In this document: in pieces, positions 36,893-46,355 of the stretch
Layout: every line of letters begins with the position of its first letter
Numbering within the stretch: position 1 is the stretch's first letter
Assembly (NCBI RefSeq): GCF_029504655.1
Contig: NZ_JAQFIL010000001.1
Span: 6,515,001-6,579,000, forward strand
Length of the DNA: 64,000 nucleotides
Reading direction: 5' to 3'
Source: Catalinimonas alkaloidigena
GTDB lineage: Bacteria; Bacteroidota; Bacteroidia; Cytophagales; Cyclobacteriaceae
The notes under the pieces: model-generated
The model's database searches: none
What the model was told of the DNA's origin: nothing
What the model saw: the letters and a program-made list of their open reading frames with translations, nothing else
Position numbers and translations under genes: made by a program

Positions 36893-37294
36893 ATGAAAAA
36901 GACTCACATATTTGGCATTATTATCATCGCCGTTTGTGTTATGATCATCATGTCTACTGCCGGCGATGCCAGCACTTACGTTTCTTTTAAAGAAGCTAAG
37001 GTATTGGCAACGGGTGGTGAAGATAAAAAAATCCATGTGGTTGGACAGCTTGCTAAAGACGAGCAGGGAAATATTGTAGGCATTCAACCTTCTGAGGATA
37101 AACTCTCTTTCTCTTTTGTGATGGTTGATGACAACCAGCAGGAACAAAGGGTTTTTTATAACGAGCCAATGCCCGCTGACTTTACCCGCTCTGAGCAGGT
37201 AGTAGTCATCGGCTCCTATCATAATGATGTTTTTGTAGCAGATCAGATCCTCATGAAGTGTCCGTCTAAGTATCAGGAAAAAGAAATCAGCTAA
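36893..37294 (+). CDS. ccmE: CcmE haem chaperone, CxxxY variant
   Basis: The 133-residue protein has a single N-terminal membrane segment (THIFGIIIIAVCVMIIM) and an OB-fold domain (FKEAKVLATGGEDKKIHVVG onward). The haem-binding motif near the C-terminus reads MKCPSKYQEKE: Cys takes the place of the classical His, giving CxxxY rather than HxxxY. This matches the variant known from archaea and Desulfovibrio, which lacks CcmH. It starts 115 bases after ccmD and is 3 bases before ccmF. Confidence 0.9.
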   Translation: MKKTHIFGIIIIAVCVMIIMSTAGDASTYVSFKEAKVLATGGEDKKIHVVGQLAKDEQGNIVGIQPSEDKLSFSFVMVDDNQQEQRVFYNEPMPADFTRSEQVVVIGSYHNDVFVADQILMKCPSKYQEKEIS

Positions 37295-37297
37295 CTT

Positions 37298-39892
37298 ATG
37301 TTCAACGCCTTTCTCGGAGATGCAGGTCATCTTTTTGTCATTATCTCTTTCGTTTCCTCACTTGTTGCTGCCTTGGCTTACATCAAAGCAAGTAATGCAC
37401 ATGAGCTGGAACAAAAACAATGGAGAACCTACGCGCGTGGCGCGTTTTATCTGCACGGCATCAGCGTATTGGGAGTTGTAGCCACGCTCTTTTATATCAT
37501 TTTCAATAATCATTACGAATATCACTATGCCTGGAGTCATGCTTCTCGCAGCCTTCCTGCATATTATGTGATTTCCAGCTTCTGGGAAGGGCAGGAAGGA
37601 AGCTTCCTGCTCTGGATATTCTGGCATGTACTTTTGGGAGTGGTGGTTATCAATACCAATAAGCGTTGGGAAGCGCCCGTCATGGCGGTTTTCGCTTTTG
37701 TACAGGCTTTTCTGGCTTCTATGATCTTAGGTGTAGTCATTGGTGATGTAAAAATCGGTAGTTCTCCTTTTATCCTGCTGAGGGATGTTATGGAAGCCCC
37801 GGTATTTGCCACCAATCCGGAATTTGTGCCTGAGGATGGTACCGGCCTTAACCCATTGCTCCAAAACTACTGGATGGTGATCCACCCTCCTACTTTATTC
37901 CTGGGCTTTGCGATTACCATCATCCCTTTTGCCTACTGTATCGCCGGACTCTGGAAGAAAGACTACGAAAACTGGGTGAAGCCTGCTTTGCCATGGATGA
38001 TCTTCGGCGGCGCAGTCCTTGGCTTAGGAATTATGATGGGTGCCTATTGGGCGTATGAAACACTTAATTTCGGCGGATACTGGAACTGGGATCCCGTAGA
38101 AAACGCGGTCTATATTCCCTGGCTCATCATGATCGCCAGTATACATACCCTGATCATCTTCAAAAATAATGGCACTGCGCTCAAGACTTCTATCGTGCTG
38201 ATTATCGCCAGCTTCGTACTGATTCTGTATAGCACATTCCTTACAAGAAGCGGTATTTTGGGTGAGGCCTCCGTGCATAGTTTTACCGACCTGGGCCTTT
38301 CAGGCCAGCTTCTGGTTTACCTGCTTTTCTTTACCCTAGGCGCCATCATACTGGCAGCGATCCGCTGGAAACATATTCCTACTTCGGAGAAAGAAGCTTC
38401 AGCCTACAGCCGTGAGTTCTGGATTTTTATCGGAGTGACCACCCTTTGCCTGATGAGTTTCCAGGTGCTGATCCCTACCTCTATTCCGGTATGGAACGCT
38501 ATTGTGGAATTATTCGGAGGCATATCTAATGTGGCCCCTCCTGCTGATCAGGTGGCCTTTTACACTAAATTCCAGCTTTGGTTTGGAATTGCCATCGCCC
38601 TCCTATCCGGTACCGGGCAGTTTTTCTTCTGGAAGAAGATGGATAAAGAAAAGCTTAAAAGTGAACTCACCATTCCCGTAGTTACAGCCCTGCTCATCAG
38701 CTCATTAGCTATATTGGTAGGTAAGGTAAGTGATCCGGTATACATTCTACTCCTTACTGCCTCTATTTATTCGGTGGTAGCTAATGCTAAAATACTGATC
38801 AAATTTGTCCGCAGTAAAAACTACCGTCTGTCCGGTGGTTCTGTATCTCATATCGGTATCGCGATGATTCTTATCGGAATCCTTTTCTCTTCCGGTTATT
38901 CTAATGTGGTGTCTATCAATAACTCAGGCTTACTTCTTTTCAAAGATGCTCCTGATGATGCCAATGTGGAGAACATGTTGCTTTGGATTAATGAGCCCCG
39001 TGAGATGGGACAATATGAGCTTACCTATAAGGGATCCCGTGTTGAGATTAAGGATATGCCCGGCTATATAGAGAAAAGCGCATTGATCCGTACCAATGAT
39101 GATTACACTGCCATCGCCAGGAAAGACCTGGCAAGCGATGGAGAAGTTTACTTTGAGAAAGGAGATACAGTAAGTGTATACGCTGAAAACACCTTTCATG
39201 AGGTAGTTTACAAACATAAAGAGACCGGAAAGGAGTTCTCATTGTTTCCACGCTCTCAGGTAAACCCCAATATGGGGCTGATCGCCTCTCCCGACATTCG
39301 TCGTACCTTTGGAAAAGACCTTTATACGCACGTTTCTGCCATCCCTAATGATGAAGAAGAGAAAGAATGGAGCGAGCGTGAAGAAACAGAAGTACAAATC
39401 GGCAAGCAGTTTTTTATCAATGACTATGTGGCTGTACTGGAGAATATTGAGCGTGTAGATCAAGTTGAAGGATCGTCTATAGAGGATGGAGACCTGGCCG
39501 TGAAAGCAAACATCAGGGTGTATGGTGAGAACGAGGAATATATGCTTACTCCCTATTACCTTATCCGTGATCGCATGGTGGGCCGCGTACCTTTTACTTC
39601 TAATGAACTTGGGGTAAGGCTAACATTACTCAACATCAATCCTGAGCAAAACTCATTTGAAATCGGTGTGGAGACCACCCAGAAGGATTACATCGTGCTG
39701 AAAGCCATTGAAAAACCTCTTATCAACGTACTTTGGGCGGGTACTATCCTGCTGATGGTCGGTTTTGGTATAGCGATCAATCGCCGTTATAAGGAATTTG
39801 TAAAGCAACGTGAACAGGAAAGTGCTTCTACTCCTAAAAAGAAAAGGAGTAAAACTGAGCCTAAAAAAACCAAGGGTACGGTTTCTGTATAA
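37298..39892 (+). CDS. ccmF: Cytochrome c haem lyase CcmF
   Basis: CcmF joins haem to apocytochrome c. The 864-residue protein has about 13-15 membrane segments, the WWD motif as GGYWNWDPVENAVYIPWL, and conserved His in MVIHPPTLFLG and the surrounding segments. A large periplasmic soluble part lies at about 550-800, and the C-terminus is a Lys-rich tail (TPKKKRSKTEPKKTKG). It closes the ccmB-ccmF cluster; a strong terminator follows. No ccmG or ccmH is present downstream. Confidence 0.96.
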   Translation: MFNAFLGDAGHLFVIISFVSSLVAALAYIKASNAHELEQKQWRTYARGAFYLHGISVLGVVATLFYIIFNNHYEYHYAWSHASRSLPAYYVISSFWEGQEGSFLLWIFWHVLLGVVVINTNKRWEAPVMAVFAFVQAFLASMILGVVIGDVKIGSSPFILLRDVMEAPVFATNPEFVPEDGTGLNPLLQNYWMVIHPPTLFLGFAITIIPFAYCIAGLWKKDYENWVKPALPWMIFGGAVLGLGIMMGAYWAYETLNFGGYWNWDPVENAVYIPWLIMIASIHTLIIFKNNGTALKTSIVLIIASFVLILYSTFLTRSGILGEASVHSFTDLGLSGQLLVYLLFFTLGAIILAAIRWKHIPTSEKEASAYSREFWIFIGVTTLCLMSFQVLIPTSIPVWNAIVELFGGISNVAPPADQVAFYTKFQLWFGIAIALLSGTGQFFFWKKMDKEKLKSELTIPVVTALLISSLAILVGKVSDPVYILLLTASIYSVVANAKILIKFVRSKNYRLSGGSVSHIGIAMILIGILFSSGYSNVVSINNSGLLLFKDAPDDANVENMLLWINEPREMGQYELTYKGSRVEIKDMPGYIEKSALIRTNDDYTAIARKDLASDGEVYFEKGDTVSVYAENTFHEVVYKHKETGKEFSLFPRSQVNPNMGLIASPDIRRTFGKDLYTHVSAIPNDEEEKEWSEREETEVQIGKQFFINDYVAVLENIERVDQVEGSSIEDGDLAVKANIRVYGENEEYMLTPYYLIRDRMVGRVPFTSNELGVRLTLLNINPEQNSFEIGVETTQKDYIVLKAIEKPLINVLWAGTILLMVGFGIAINRRYKEFVKQREQESASTPKKKRSKTEPKKTKGTVSV

Positions 39893-39930
39893 ATTAGTCT
39901 CAATATTTCTTTTTACATCAAAAAATTAAA

Positions 39931-39955
39931 AGGCCCGCTACCCGGGTCTTTTTTT
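39931..39955 (+). terminator. Intrinsic terminator of the ccm cluster
   Basis: AGGCCCG and CGGGTCT (one G-T pair) form a 7-bp stem around CTACC, followed by seven T, 38 bases after the ccmF stop codon. Confidence 0.85.
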
Positions 39956-39998
39956 GTGTGCTTCAGTGTAATACATAGAGGACCTAGCCTTTTCACCC

Positions 39999-40812
39999 AT
40001 GTTAAATTATATTGTTTGGAATCCTGACGGAATCATCTTTGACCTGGGCTTTATTTTATTGCGCTTCGCTGGTACTCCTTGCTTTTTGCACTAGGTTTTA
40101 TTCTCAGTTGTCAGATTTTGAGCTCTTACTTTAAAAAAGAGGGAGTAGCCCAGGAAAAATTAGATAAGCTTACGATTTACGTAGTGCTGGCATCAGTGAT
40201 AGGAGCCCGGCTGGGACATTGCTTATTCTATGATTTTGATTATGACTTCCAGCATATCGCAGAAATTTTCCTGCCAGTAAAATTCAACCCAGCGTTTGAA
40301 TTTACCGGTTATCAGGGCCTGGCCAGTCATGGAGGAATTTTAGGAGTGTTTATAGCTACTATTTTATTCTGCAGGAAGTATAAGGTGAAACTACTCTGGT
40401 TATTAGACAGGCTTAGTGTGATGGGTGCGCTGGTCGGTTGTTGTATACAACTGGCAACCTCATGAACTCCGAGATTATCGGAAAACCGGCTCCTGTTAGC
40501 TGGGCTTTCATTTTTTTTAAGGGTTGATAATACCCCCCGGCCCCCAGGCAGTTATATGAAGCGATTGCCTACTTTATGATTTTCCTGATCCTTAACACTT
40601 TATACAGAAAGCTTCATCAGCCATCGGGCTTCCTTTTTGGGCTTTTTCTCGTTCTGCTGTTTACTATCAGGTTCTTTATGGAGTTTTTCAAAGCTGATCA
40701 GGTAGCCTTTGAAGCTGAAATGGCATTGAACATGGGGCAATGGCTCAGCATCCCTTTTATTCTTTTTGGTTCGGCTTTGTTGTTACTGAAAAGAAAGCCT
40801 TTGCCTCTTTAG
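39999..40812 (+). pseudogene. lgt: Prolipoprotein diacylglyceryl transferase, multiply frameshifted
   Basis: Lgt adds diacylglycerol to the lipobox Cys of lipoproteins, yet this copy cannot give a full protein. From the ATG at 39999 the frame reads MLNYIVWNPDGIIFDLGFIL and then breaks; the rest lies in three other phases: LLFALGFILSCQI with ARLGHCLFYDF and ASHGGILG, then NSEIIGKPAPVSWAFIF, then [14 protein letters not shown] and the final [11 protein letters not shown] and GQWLSIPF. Four indels explain it: 5 bases gained near 40063 (CGCTT doubled), 1 lost near 40452, 1 gained near the T8-AA run at 40511, 1 lost in the C run near 40540. Several are in homopolymers, so sequencing error is possible. 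Confidence 0.85.
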
Positions 40813-41071
40813 GATGAAGAAAACACATCAGGTATAAAAAAGCCAAACCTCTGTATCATGAAGACAGAGGCTTTAATGTTCCATAGAACCATATCTAAGA
40901 CGAAACCTGGTTCCGAAACAGGCAGGGATGCTACGCTTTGTTTCTGTTTCTTACCTTGATCTTCTACCGGCATTTTTTTTTTACTGAATGATAAGGGAAG
41001 GTTACTTCCATACGAAAGCCTCTAGCGTTACTATGACGCTAGAGGCTTTTTTCAAAATAAAGACTTCCTTT
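40813..41071. other. Gap with two hairpins behind lgt
   Basis: A weak hairpin (CCTCTGT at 40848-40854 with ACAGAGG at 40864-40870, preceded by AAAGCC and followed by CTTT) and a strong terminator at 41015-41052 lie here. The rest (about 40875-41000) has no visible gene or repeat. Confidence 0.5.
41015..41052. terminator. Strong convergent terminator
   Basis: AAAGCCTCTAGCGT and ACGCTAGAGGCTTT form a perfect 14-bp stem around a 6-base loop. Six T follow on the plus strand and a shorter T run on the minus strand, so it ends both the lgt remnant and the PAP2-type gene. Confidence 0.85.
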
Positions 41072-42436
41072 TTATTCTCTAATATTTACGTCTTCTTCTG
41101 TAACCATAGCAACTGGACGTCCTTTTTTAGTAGTCAGGTTACTAACGACAAAATTACCTACTTTTCTCCCTTGCTGCACGCCTACTTCGCAGGCGGGCAT
41201 ATAATGGATTCCTCCGTATAAACGGCTGATCGCGGCTTCCTCAGAGGCTTTGATAAATGAATCAAACTCGCGGGGGGGTAAGCCATAAGCTACTTCCGTA
41301 GTATCTTTGAAATGAAAAGGTTCTCCAAATAAGTGAGTTAATGCTACTGCCGCAGAAGAAGAGATTACACTATGTCCACTGGTGTACTCAGGGAAAGGAG
41401 GCGTCTGTAGCAGGGGTGTCCAATCAGGGTCCACATGCTGATTAATCACTGTTTCCGGGCGGATTAAATTGCTACGATATTTTTCGTCCCAGCAGCTGAT
41501 AAAGCCGTCCATCAGTGCAATGGAAGTTACCGTATAAGCTTCTACAGCCTGCATAAGATCTGCTTCTGCCTGACGAGAGGCTATGGCAGTGATGCCTATC
41601 CAATGACCACCAGGCGTAATTTTCTTGGTCGCAAACATCACATGCCCCTGATGGTGCGAAACATAGGGATTACAATCCCAAAACTTAGCGATTTCTTCCT
41701 GCTCGTCTGTTAGGTTTTTGCCGGTGTTATATACCTCCATCATTTCCTTATAAAACTGGCTATCCTCATCCATGCTAAAGGTGGTAGGAGGCACAGGCTT
41801 GAACTGCTGTGCTGAATCAATAACCAAAGCACGAATAGAAGCCCAGTGAGGTTCAATGCCATCCATATAATCGGGAGGAGTAGGCTGCCACCGTCCGGGA
41901 TCATCTTTTACTGTAAACTTCGGAAAAGTACGGGTCTGCTTGTAATTGTCTTTGTCTGCCCAGGCCATTATATGATCGGCTACCTGCTGTCCATAAGCAA
42001 TTGAGTTCTCATATACATCTGATGAAAGCGCAGATTCATATTTACTGTACACCTGCTCCTGATATTCATCCATCTTCTCCTCTGAGAAGATGAGGGTTTT
42101 ACCTACAGTAGTAAACGCGTGAATGCTGGCTAAGGAGAAGTTATATGCTTTCCCTTCTTCTGGCTGAGGCGTTTTTTCCAGGCCGCTGATTTGTCCGGCA
42201 AGGCTTTGGTACTCCGAATGCTCATGGATAAGTGTCTCATAAGCTGCCATGCTGGCATAAGAGTAGATACGACTGGCTACCGGAGGTGAGAAAATATCAT
42301 ATACAATGATATCGGTAAGCTTCTGCATGGCACTATGGATCAGCTCACCATCATCAAAATTCATCTCGGTTTTAGGTTGACACGCCCCTATCCAAATCAG
42401 GGTAAGTACAATTAGTAAGGATTTAAAAGACTTCAT
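41072..42436 (-). CDS. PAP2-superfamily lipoprotein resembling vanadium-dependent haloperoxidase
   Basis: The 454-residue product has a lipoprotein signal (LLIVLTLIWIGAC). The PAP2 core residues of vanadium haloperoxidases and phosphatases are present: KYRSNLIRP (Lys and Arg), PEYTSGHSVISSSAAV (Ser-Gly-His) and ISRLYGGIHYMP (Arg and catalytic His). The usual Asp four residues after that His is Ala (HYMPA). It could oxidise halides or hydrolyse phosphoesters; a vanadate cofactor is suggested by the layout but not shown. The start at 42436 is preferred because the -7 promoter element at 42485-42492 lies over the earlier start. Confidence 0.82.
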   Translation of the reverse strand: MKSFKSLLIVLTLIWIGACQPKTEMNFDDGELIHSAMQKLTDIIVYDIFSPPVASRIYSYASMAAYETLIHEHSEYQSLAGQISGLEKTPQPEEGKAYNFSLASIHAFTTVGKTLIFSEEKMDEYQEQVYSKYESALSSDVYENSIAYGQQVADHIMAWADKDNYKQTRTFPKFTVKDDPGRWQPTPPDYMDGIEPHWASIRALVIDSAQQFKPVPPTTFSMDEDSQFYKEMMEVYNTGKNLTDEQEEIAKFWDCNPYVSHHQGHVMFATKKITPGGHWIGITAIASRQAEADLMQAVEAYTVTSIALMDGFISCWDEKYRSNLIRPETVINQHVDPDWTPLLQTPPFPEYTSGHSVISSSAAVALTHLFGEPFHFKDTTEVAYGLPPREFDSFIKASEEAAISRLYGGIHYMPACEVGVQQGRKVGNFVVSNLTTKKGRPVAMVTEEDVNIRE

Positions 42437-42484
42437 AATACGAGATCGGTTCACTCTAAGTAATAGTAAATCAATGGTTGTTTG

Positions 42485-42492
42485 CAAAATTA
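42485..42492 (-). promoter_or_regulatory. -7 promoter element of the PAP2-type gene
   Basis: TAATTTTG on the minus strand matches TAnnTTTG. It overlaps the TTG that would be an upstream start codon, so the real start is the ATG at 42436. A TTG at the usual -33 distance is lacking. Confidence 0.5.
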
Positions 42493-42601
42493 CGCTTTTG
42501 GGGCAAACTTTCTACTTATGTATTATTGTTGGTAACAACATGCCCTTTGCTGATAGTTTCCATTAGGCAACTTTTCTCTATTGTGTAAAAGCACACTCAA
42601 T

Positions 42602-43006
42602 TTATGAGCTAATAATGCTGATTTGCTTCTCTGCTAATACCTGCTCCTTTTCATCTTCAAAACGGATAATAAAATTACCCAAGGCTGCCATTCCAAACTC
42701 ATGAAAAGGAAGGTCCTGGATAACATAATAATCTTCCGCTTTCAACTCAAATTTTTTATCTCCTAATACGATGGTATCGTTCTCAGCAATCCTGCAGATT
42801 TTACCACTGATCTCTTTTCCATCAAAAGCTTCTCCAAACTCAAACCTGACATAAATTTCCTGCCCTACGGCAAACTGGCTTTTATCTCCTTCACACTGGT
42901 CCTGCTGATCCAGAGAATCACAAAATTTAATAGAAAATTCAGGTGGAGTAGAGCACCCTATCATCAGGCTAATGACTCCCCAGTACAGTAGCAATCTTCT
43001 GCTCAT
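42602..43006 (-). CDS. Hypothetical lipoprotein of the FG-GAP cluster
   Basis: I do not recognise a family. The 134-residue product has a lipoprotein signal (LLLYWGVISLMIGC) and a mature part rich in beta-strand, acidic residues and four Cys in the first half (FCDSLDQQDQCEG, GKICRIAEND), which may form disulfides. Its start overlaps the 3' end of the preceding FG-GAP gene by 38 bases, so it is the last member of a coupled set with the two FG-GAP proteins. It may be an accessory surface lipoprotein of that locus. Confidence 0.65.
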   Translation of the reverse strand: MSRRLLLYWGVISLMIGCSTPPEFSIKFCDSLDQQDQCEGDKSQFAVGQEIYVRFEFGEAFDGKEISGKICRIAENDTIVLGDKKFELKAEDYYVIQDLPFHEFGMAALGNFIIRFEDEKEQVLAEKQISIISS

Positions 43007-46000
43007 TGGTAAGTGGTTGTTTATTTAAGCTTTTGTATACAAATTCTATAGGCGCATTATTCCTGACAATGCTGAAAATATCTTCTCCCTGAAAATTAAT
43101 TTTTTGGATATCACGCACCTGTCCATCAATGTAGAGTCCGGTCTGCTTGTTGGGAATCCATTGGAATGTGCCATTCTCCTTATTTTTGAGTACTGTTCCG
43201 TAGCTGGCGTCGTACCTTCCTCTTTCAATGGTTACTTCGTAGAAGTTTCCTGCCATCAGTAAGTCATCCAGTCCATCTTCATCCATATCCTGTATGTAAA
43301 TCGCCTGTATGGGAGAAAGCTGAGCCTGTAGGGGGAAAGGCTGAAAGCGAAACTCCATATTTCCTTCGTTGATGAAAACGCCGGAGCGAAACTCATAAGC
43401 CTGTAATTTTTCTGCTCCTTCCAGCATATCGCCCGGAAAGATTTCATCCACATCTGCTTCCGCAAAATCAATGTATTTTACAAAGCGGTTTTTAATGTCT
43501 ATCAATTGTGAGCCTATCTCATCTTTGGTAGCAAATAAATATTCCTTACCATCCACATAGTAGGTCATGATCTGCTCCAAACTTCCGTTGTCATCTATGT
43601 CCTTCACATAGAGCGTCAAGGGCTCCTCAGGAGAACTTTTCAGCTTGGAGTTGAGCCCCAGATTACCGCAAATTAAATCCTGATCGCCATCACCATCAAT
43701 ATCAGTGATTTTTATGGTGTTCCACCAGCCATGCGTCTGCTCAAGTGAGGCCGATTCTACTTTTGCTAAACGACCAGCTTCATTTTTAAAAATGCTAATG
43801 GGCATCCACTCACCTACCACCAGCAAATCAGTCTGTCCATCGCCATCCACATCTGCCCAGGCTGCATCTTTGACCATACCTACTTCTGAAAGCGCATGCG
43901 CTTTGTTTTCGGTGACATTGGCAAAATTCCCCTGTCCGTCATTTTCCAACAGATAGCTCTGGGGCATCTTTCCATAATTACGGGATACTACCCGGCCACC
44001 GATAAACAGGTCAGTATCCCCATCCTGGTCATAGTCAGCGCTTTTCACTACGGAGCCATTGACATAAATCTGCGGTAGCGCAGCGCTATCTCTGGTAAAA
44101 TTCCCCTGTCCATCATTTTTATACAGGCGAGGCAGTAAAGCTTCTTCCTCCCCCTGAAATTCATTTCCTCCACTCACTACGATCAGGTCAAGGTCCTGAT
44201 CACCATCCACATCCACCAGGGCCGCACCCACATCTTCTGCCACACTATCTGCTTTTAACGCTGCCTGTTCCACTTTCTGAAAACCTTGCTCTACCTGCAC
44301 ATAAATCTCTCCGGGCTGCCATTTGCCTCCTCCCACAAAGAAGTCCTCCTTCTGATCGCCATTGATATCTCCCACCGCCATTTTAGGTCCTTCGGTAGAA
44401 GACATGTGAGGGATGAGCAATTCGCGATTGAACTCTATAAAAGTATTTTCCTCATGTTTATAACCTACTTTCAGCTCGTCAGAAACATTTTTAAAGAGAG
44501 TTTGCTGAGATTTTGAAAAATCATACCTGCCAGTAGCATTACTTTGCTGAAGGGCTAAAGTTGTATCGGTCTGTACATGATAAAGCACTTCATATTGAAG
44601 GTTAGGCCATATCACCACCAAAGAATCAAGCTGCTCTCTGTTGCCCAGGCCGACGATCAGGTCCGTAGGGACAGATGACTGGTAACCCCGCGTAGCGTAT
44701 ACTTCCTGTATGATGGTTTGGGAGTCTAGTGGAATGATAACTCTGGCTCCAATTCCTTTTGTGTTAGGCGCTTTACCATCAAACTTGAGCTTGAGATAAT
44801 GATGAGCATTTATTTTTTTAGCACTATCAACACTCCGGTTCTTATAAATAAAAGCTTCCTGATCAATATTATTAGTCACCAGGTCAAGGTCACCATCATT
44901 ATCCAGATCTACGTAAGCCGCACCGTTAGAGAAAGACTCCTGCCCCAGGCCCCATCCTTTTGACATATTTTCAAAAGCCAAGCCTCCTTTATTCTGATAC
45001 ACTACATTGGGAATTTTGACGATAGGCATTTTTTCTACCAGCGCCATATCTTCGCTCGTCAGGTCTCCCTCCAGCCGATGCTGAAGCGCATCATTAGAGA
45101 TGTACCTGATGTAATCCAGATCGTTTGAGCGCCTCTTGATGCCATTGGCAATGTAGATATCTTTATGCCCGTCCAGGTCCAGGTCAGCCATGAGGCCAGA
45201 CCAGCTCCAGTCGGTAGCGCTCATGCCTGTCATCAGGCCAATTTCGCTAAAATGCCCTTCTCCCATGTTGAGCTGAAGTGTGTTGCGGGCAAACTGATGG
45301 TTATAGCCGTATTTCAGTTTATAATTGTACACATCATAAGCATCCTCTCCGGCGGAGGTTTTCAGCTTCACCGGATCAGAGGGGAGCATATCCAAGGAAA
45401 CAATATCGGGCAGGCCATCATTGTTGATATCGCCAATATCATTGCCCATAGAGAAACGGCTGGTATGCCTGATATACTCCTGCAGCTTTTCGCTGAACGT
45501 GCCATCGGTATTGTTGATGTAGAGATAGTCATTTTCATGAAAGTCATTGCCAATATAAATATCCGGATAGCCATCCCAGTTGACGTCCCCTATTGTTATT
45601 CCAAGGCCATAGCCTAAAGCACTGCTGTAAATACCACTACTGTCGGTAACATCTGTAAACTTTCCATTGTCATTTCTGAGCAGCTTGTCGCCGGCAAGCG
45701 GATGGGTTTTATCTCTGAGGCTGGCTTTGCCAAAAGTACCGTTGGAGTGTACTGAGTGGTTGAGCATGTACATATCCAGGTCGCCATCCAGATCATAGTC
45801 AAAAAATGCTGCCTGGGTGCTGAAACCTTTCAGATCAAGTCCATATTCTGCTGCTTTTTCCTCAAAAACGGGCGTCCCCTCACCATCATTACCCATGTTG
45901 ATATACAGTTGATTTTTACCCCGGATGTTTTGGTAATCGCCTAGCTGACTTACATAAATATCCAGCCTGCCATCCCCATTCACATCGGCCATGGTCACGC

Positions 46001-46355
46001 CGGTGGTCCAGCTTCCTTTGCCCTGTACTTTGGCACTTGCTGTGATATCCTGAAATTTGAAATTGCCTTTGTTTAAGTAAAGCTTATTGTTCTCCAGATT
46101 GGAGGTAAAATAAAGATCGGGCAGATCATCTCCGTTGAGATCACCGGCAGCCACGCCTCCGCCATTGTAAAAATAGAGGTAGTTGAAAATATTCATCCGG
46201 GGCGTTTCTGTCAGTGTGTTCTGAAAGTCCACCCCGGTATATGAGGAAGGTAACAGCTCAAATAACTTCTCTGAGTCTGACTTTACTCCACAAGCTGCAC
46301 TAACGATCAGAAATAGTAAGGGCAGTATTTGCTTTTGGGTTGCCTTGGTATTCAT
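42969..46355 (-). CDS. FG-GAP/VCBS repeat lipoprotein with ASPIC/UnbV domain (second of two)
   Basis: The 1128-residue protein has a lipoprotein signal (LLFLIVSAAC). It consists of beta-propeller FG-GAP repeats with Ca-binding motifs such as GDLNGDDLPDLYFTSN, ADVNGDGRLDIYVSQLGD and DLDNDGDLDLVTNN, then an ASPIC/UnbV domain around 520-605 (GIGARVIIPLDSQTIIQEV), then a second set of FG-GAP repeats to the C-terminus (DVDGDQDLDLIVVSGGN). These proteins are thought to sit on the cell surface. The start is placed at the Met (46355) just before the signal peptide, so it overlaps the upstream paralogue by 56 bases. Substrate unknown. Confidence 0.88.
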   Translation of the reverse strand: MNTKATQKQILPLLFLIVSAACGVKSDSEKLFELLPSSYTGVDFQNTLTETPRMNIFNYLYFYNGGGVAAGDLNGDDLPDLYFTSNLENNKLYLNKGNFKFQDITASAKVQGKGSWTTGVTMADVNGDGRLDIYVSQLGDYQNIRGKNQLYINMGNDGEGTPVFEEKAAEYGLDLKGFSTQAAFFDYDLDGDLDMYMLNHSVHSNGTFGKASLRDKTHPLAGDKLLRNDNGKFTDVTDSSGIYSSALGYGLGITIGDVNWDGYPDIYIGNDFHENDYLYINNTDGTFSEKLQEYIRHTSRFSMGNDIGDINNDGLPDIVSLDMLPSDPVKLKTSAGEDAYDVYNYKLKYGYNHQFARNTLQLNMGEGHFSEIGLMTGMSATDWSWSGLMADLDLDGHKDIYIANGIKRRSNDLDYIRYISNDALQHRLEGDLTSEDMALVEKMPIVKIPNVVYQNKGGLAFENMSKGWGLGQESFSNGAAYVDLDNDGDLDLVTNNIDQEAFIYKNRSVDSAKKINAHHYLKLKFDGKAPNTKGIGARVIIPLDSQTIIQEVYATRGYQSSVPTDLIVGLGNREQLDSLVVIWPNLQYEVLYHVQTDTTLALQQSNATGRYDFSKSQQTLFKNVSDELKVGYKHEENTFIEFNRELLIPHMSSTEGPKMAVGDINGDQKEDFFVGGGKWQPGEIYVQVEQGFQKVEQAALKADSVAEDVGAALVDVDGDQDLDLIVVSGGNEFQGEEEALLPRLYKNDGQGNFTRDSAALPQIYVNGSVVKSADYDQDGDTDLFIGGRVVSRNYGKMPQSYLLENDGQGNFANVTENKAHALSEVGMVKDAAWADVDGDGQTDLLVVGEWMPISIFKNEAGRLAKVESASLEQTHGWWNTIKITDIDGDGDQDLICGNLGLNSKLKSSPEEPLTLYVKDIDDNGSLEQIMTYYVDGKEYLFATKDEIGSQLIDIKNRFVKYIDFAEADVDEIFPGDMLEGAEKLQAYEFRSGVFINEGNMEFRFQPFPLQAQLSPIQAIYIQDMDEDGLDDLLMAGNFYEVTIERGRYDASYGTVLKNKENGTFQWIPNKQTGLYIDGQVRDIQKINFQGEDIFSIVRNNAPIEFVYKSLNKQPLTNEQKIATVLGSH

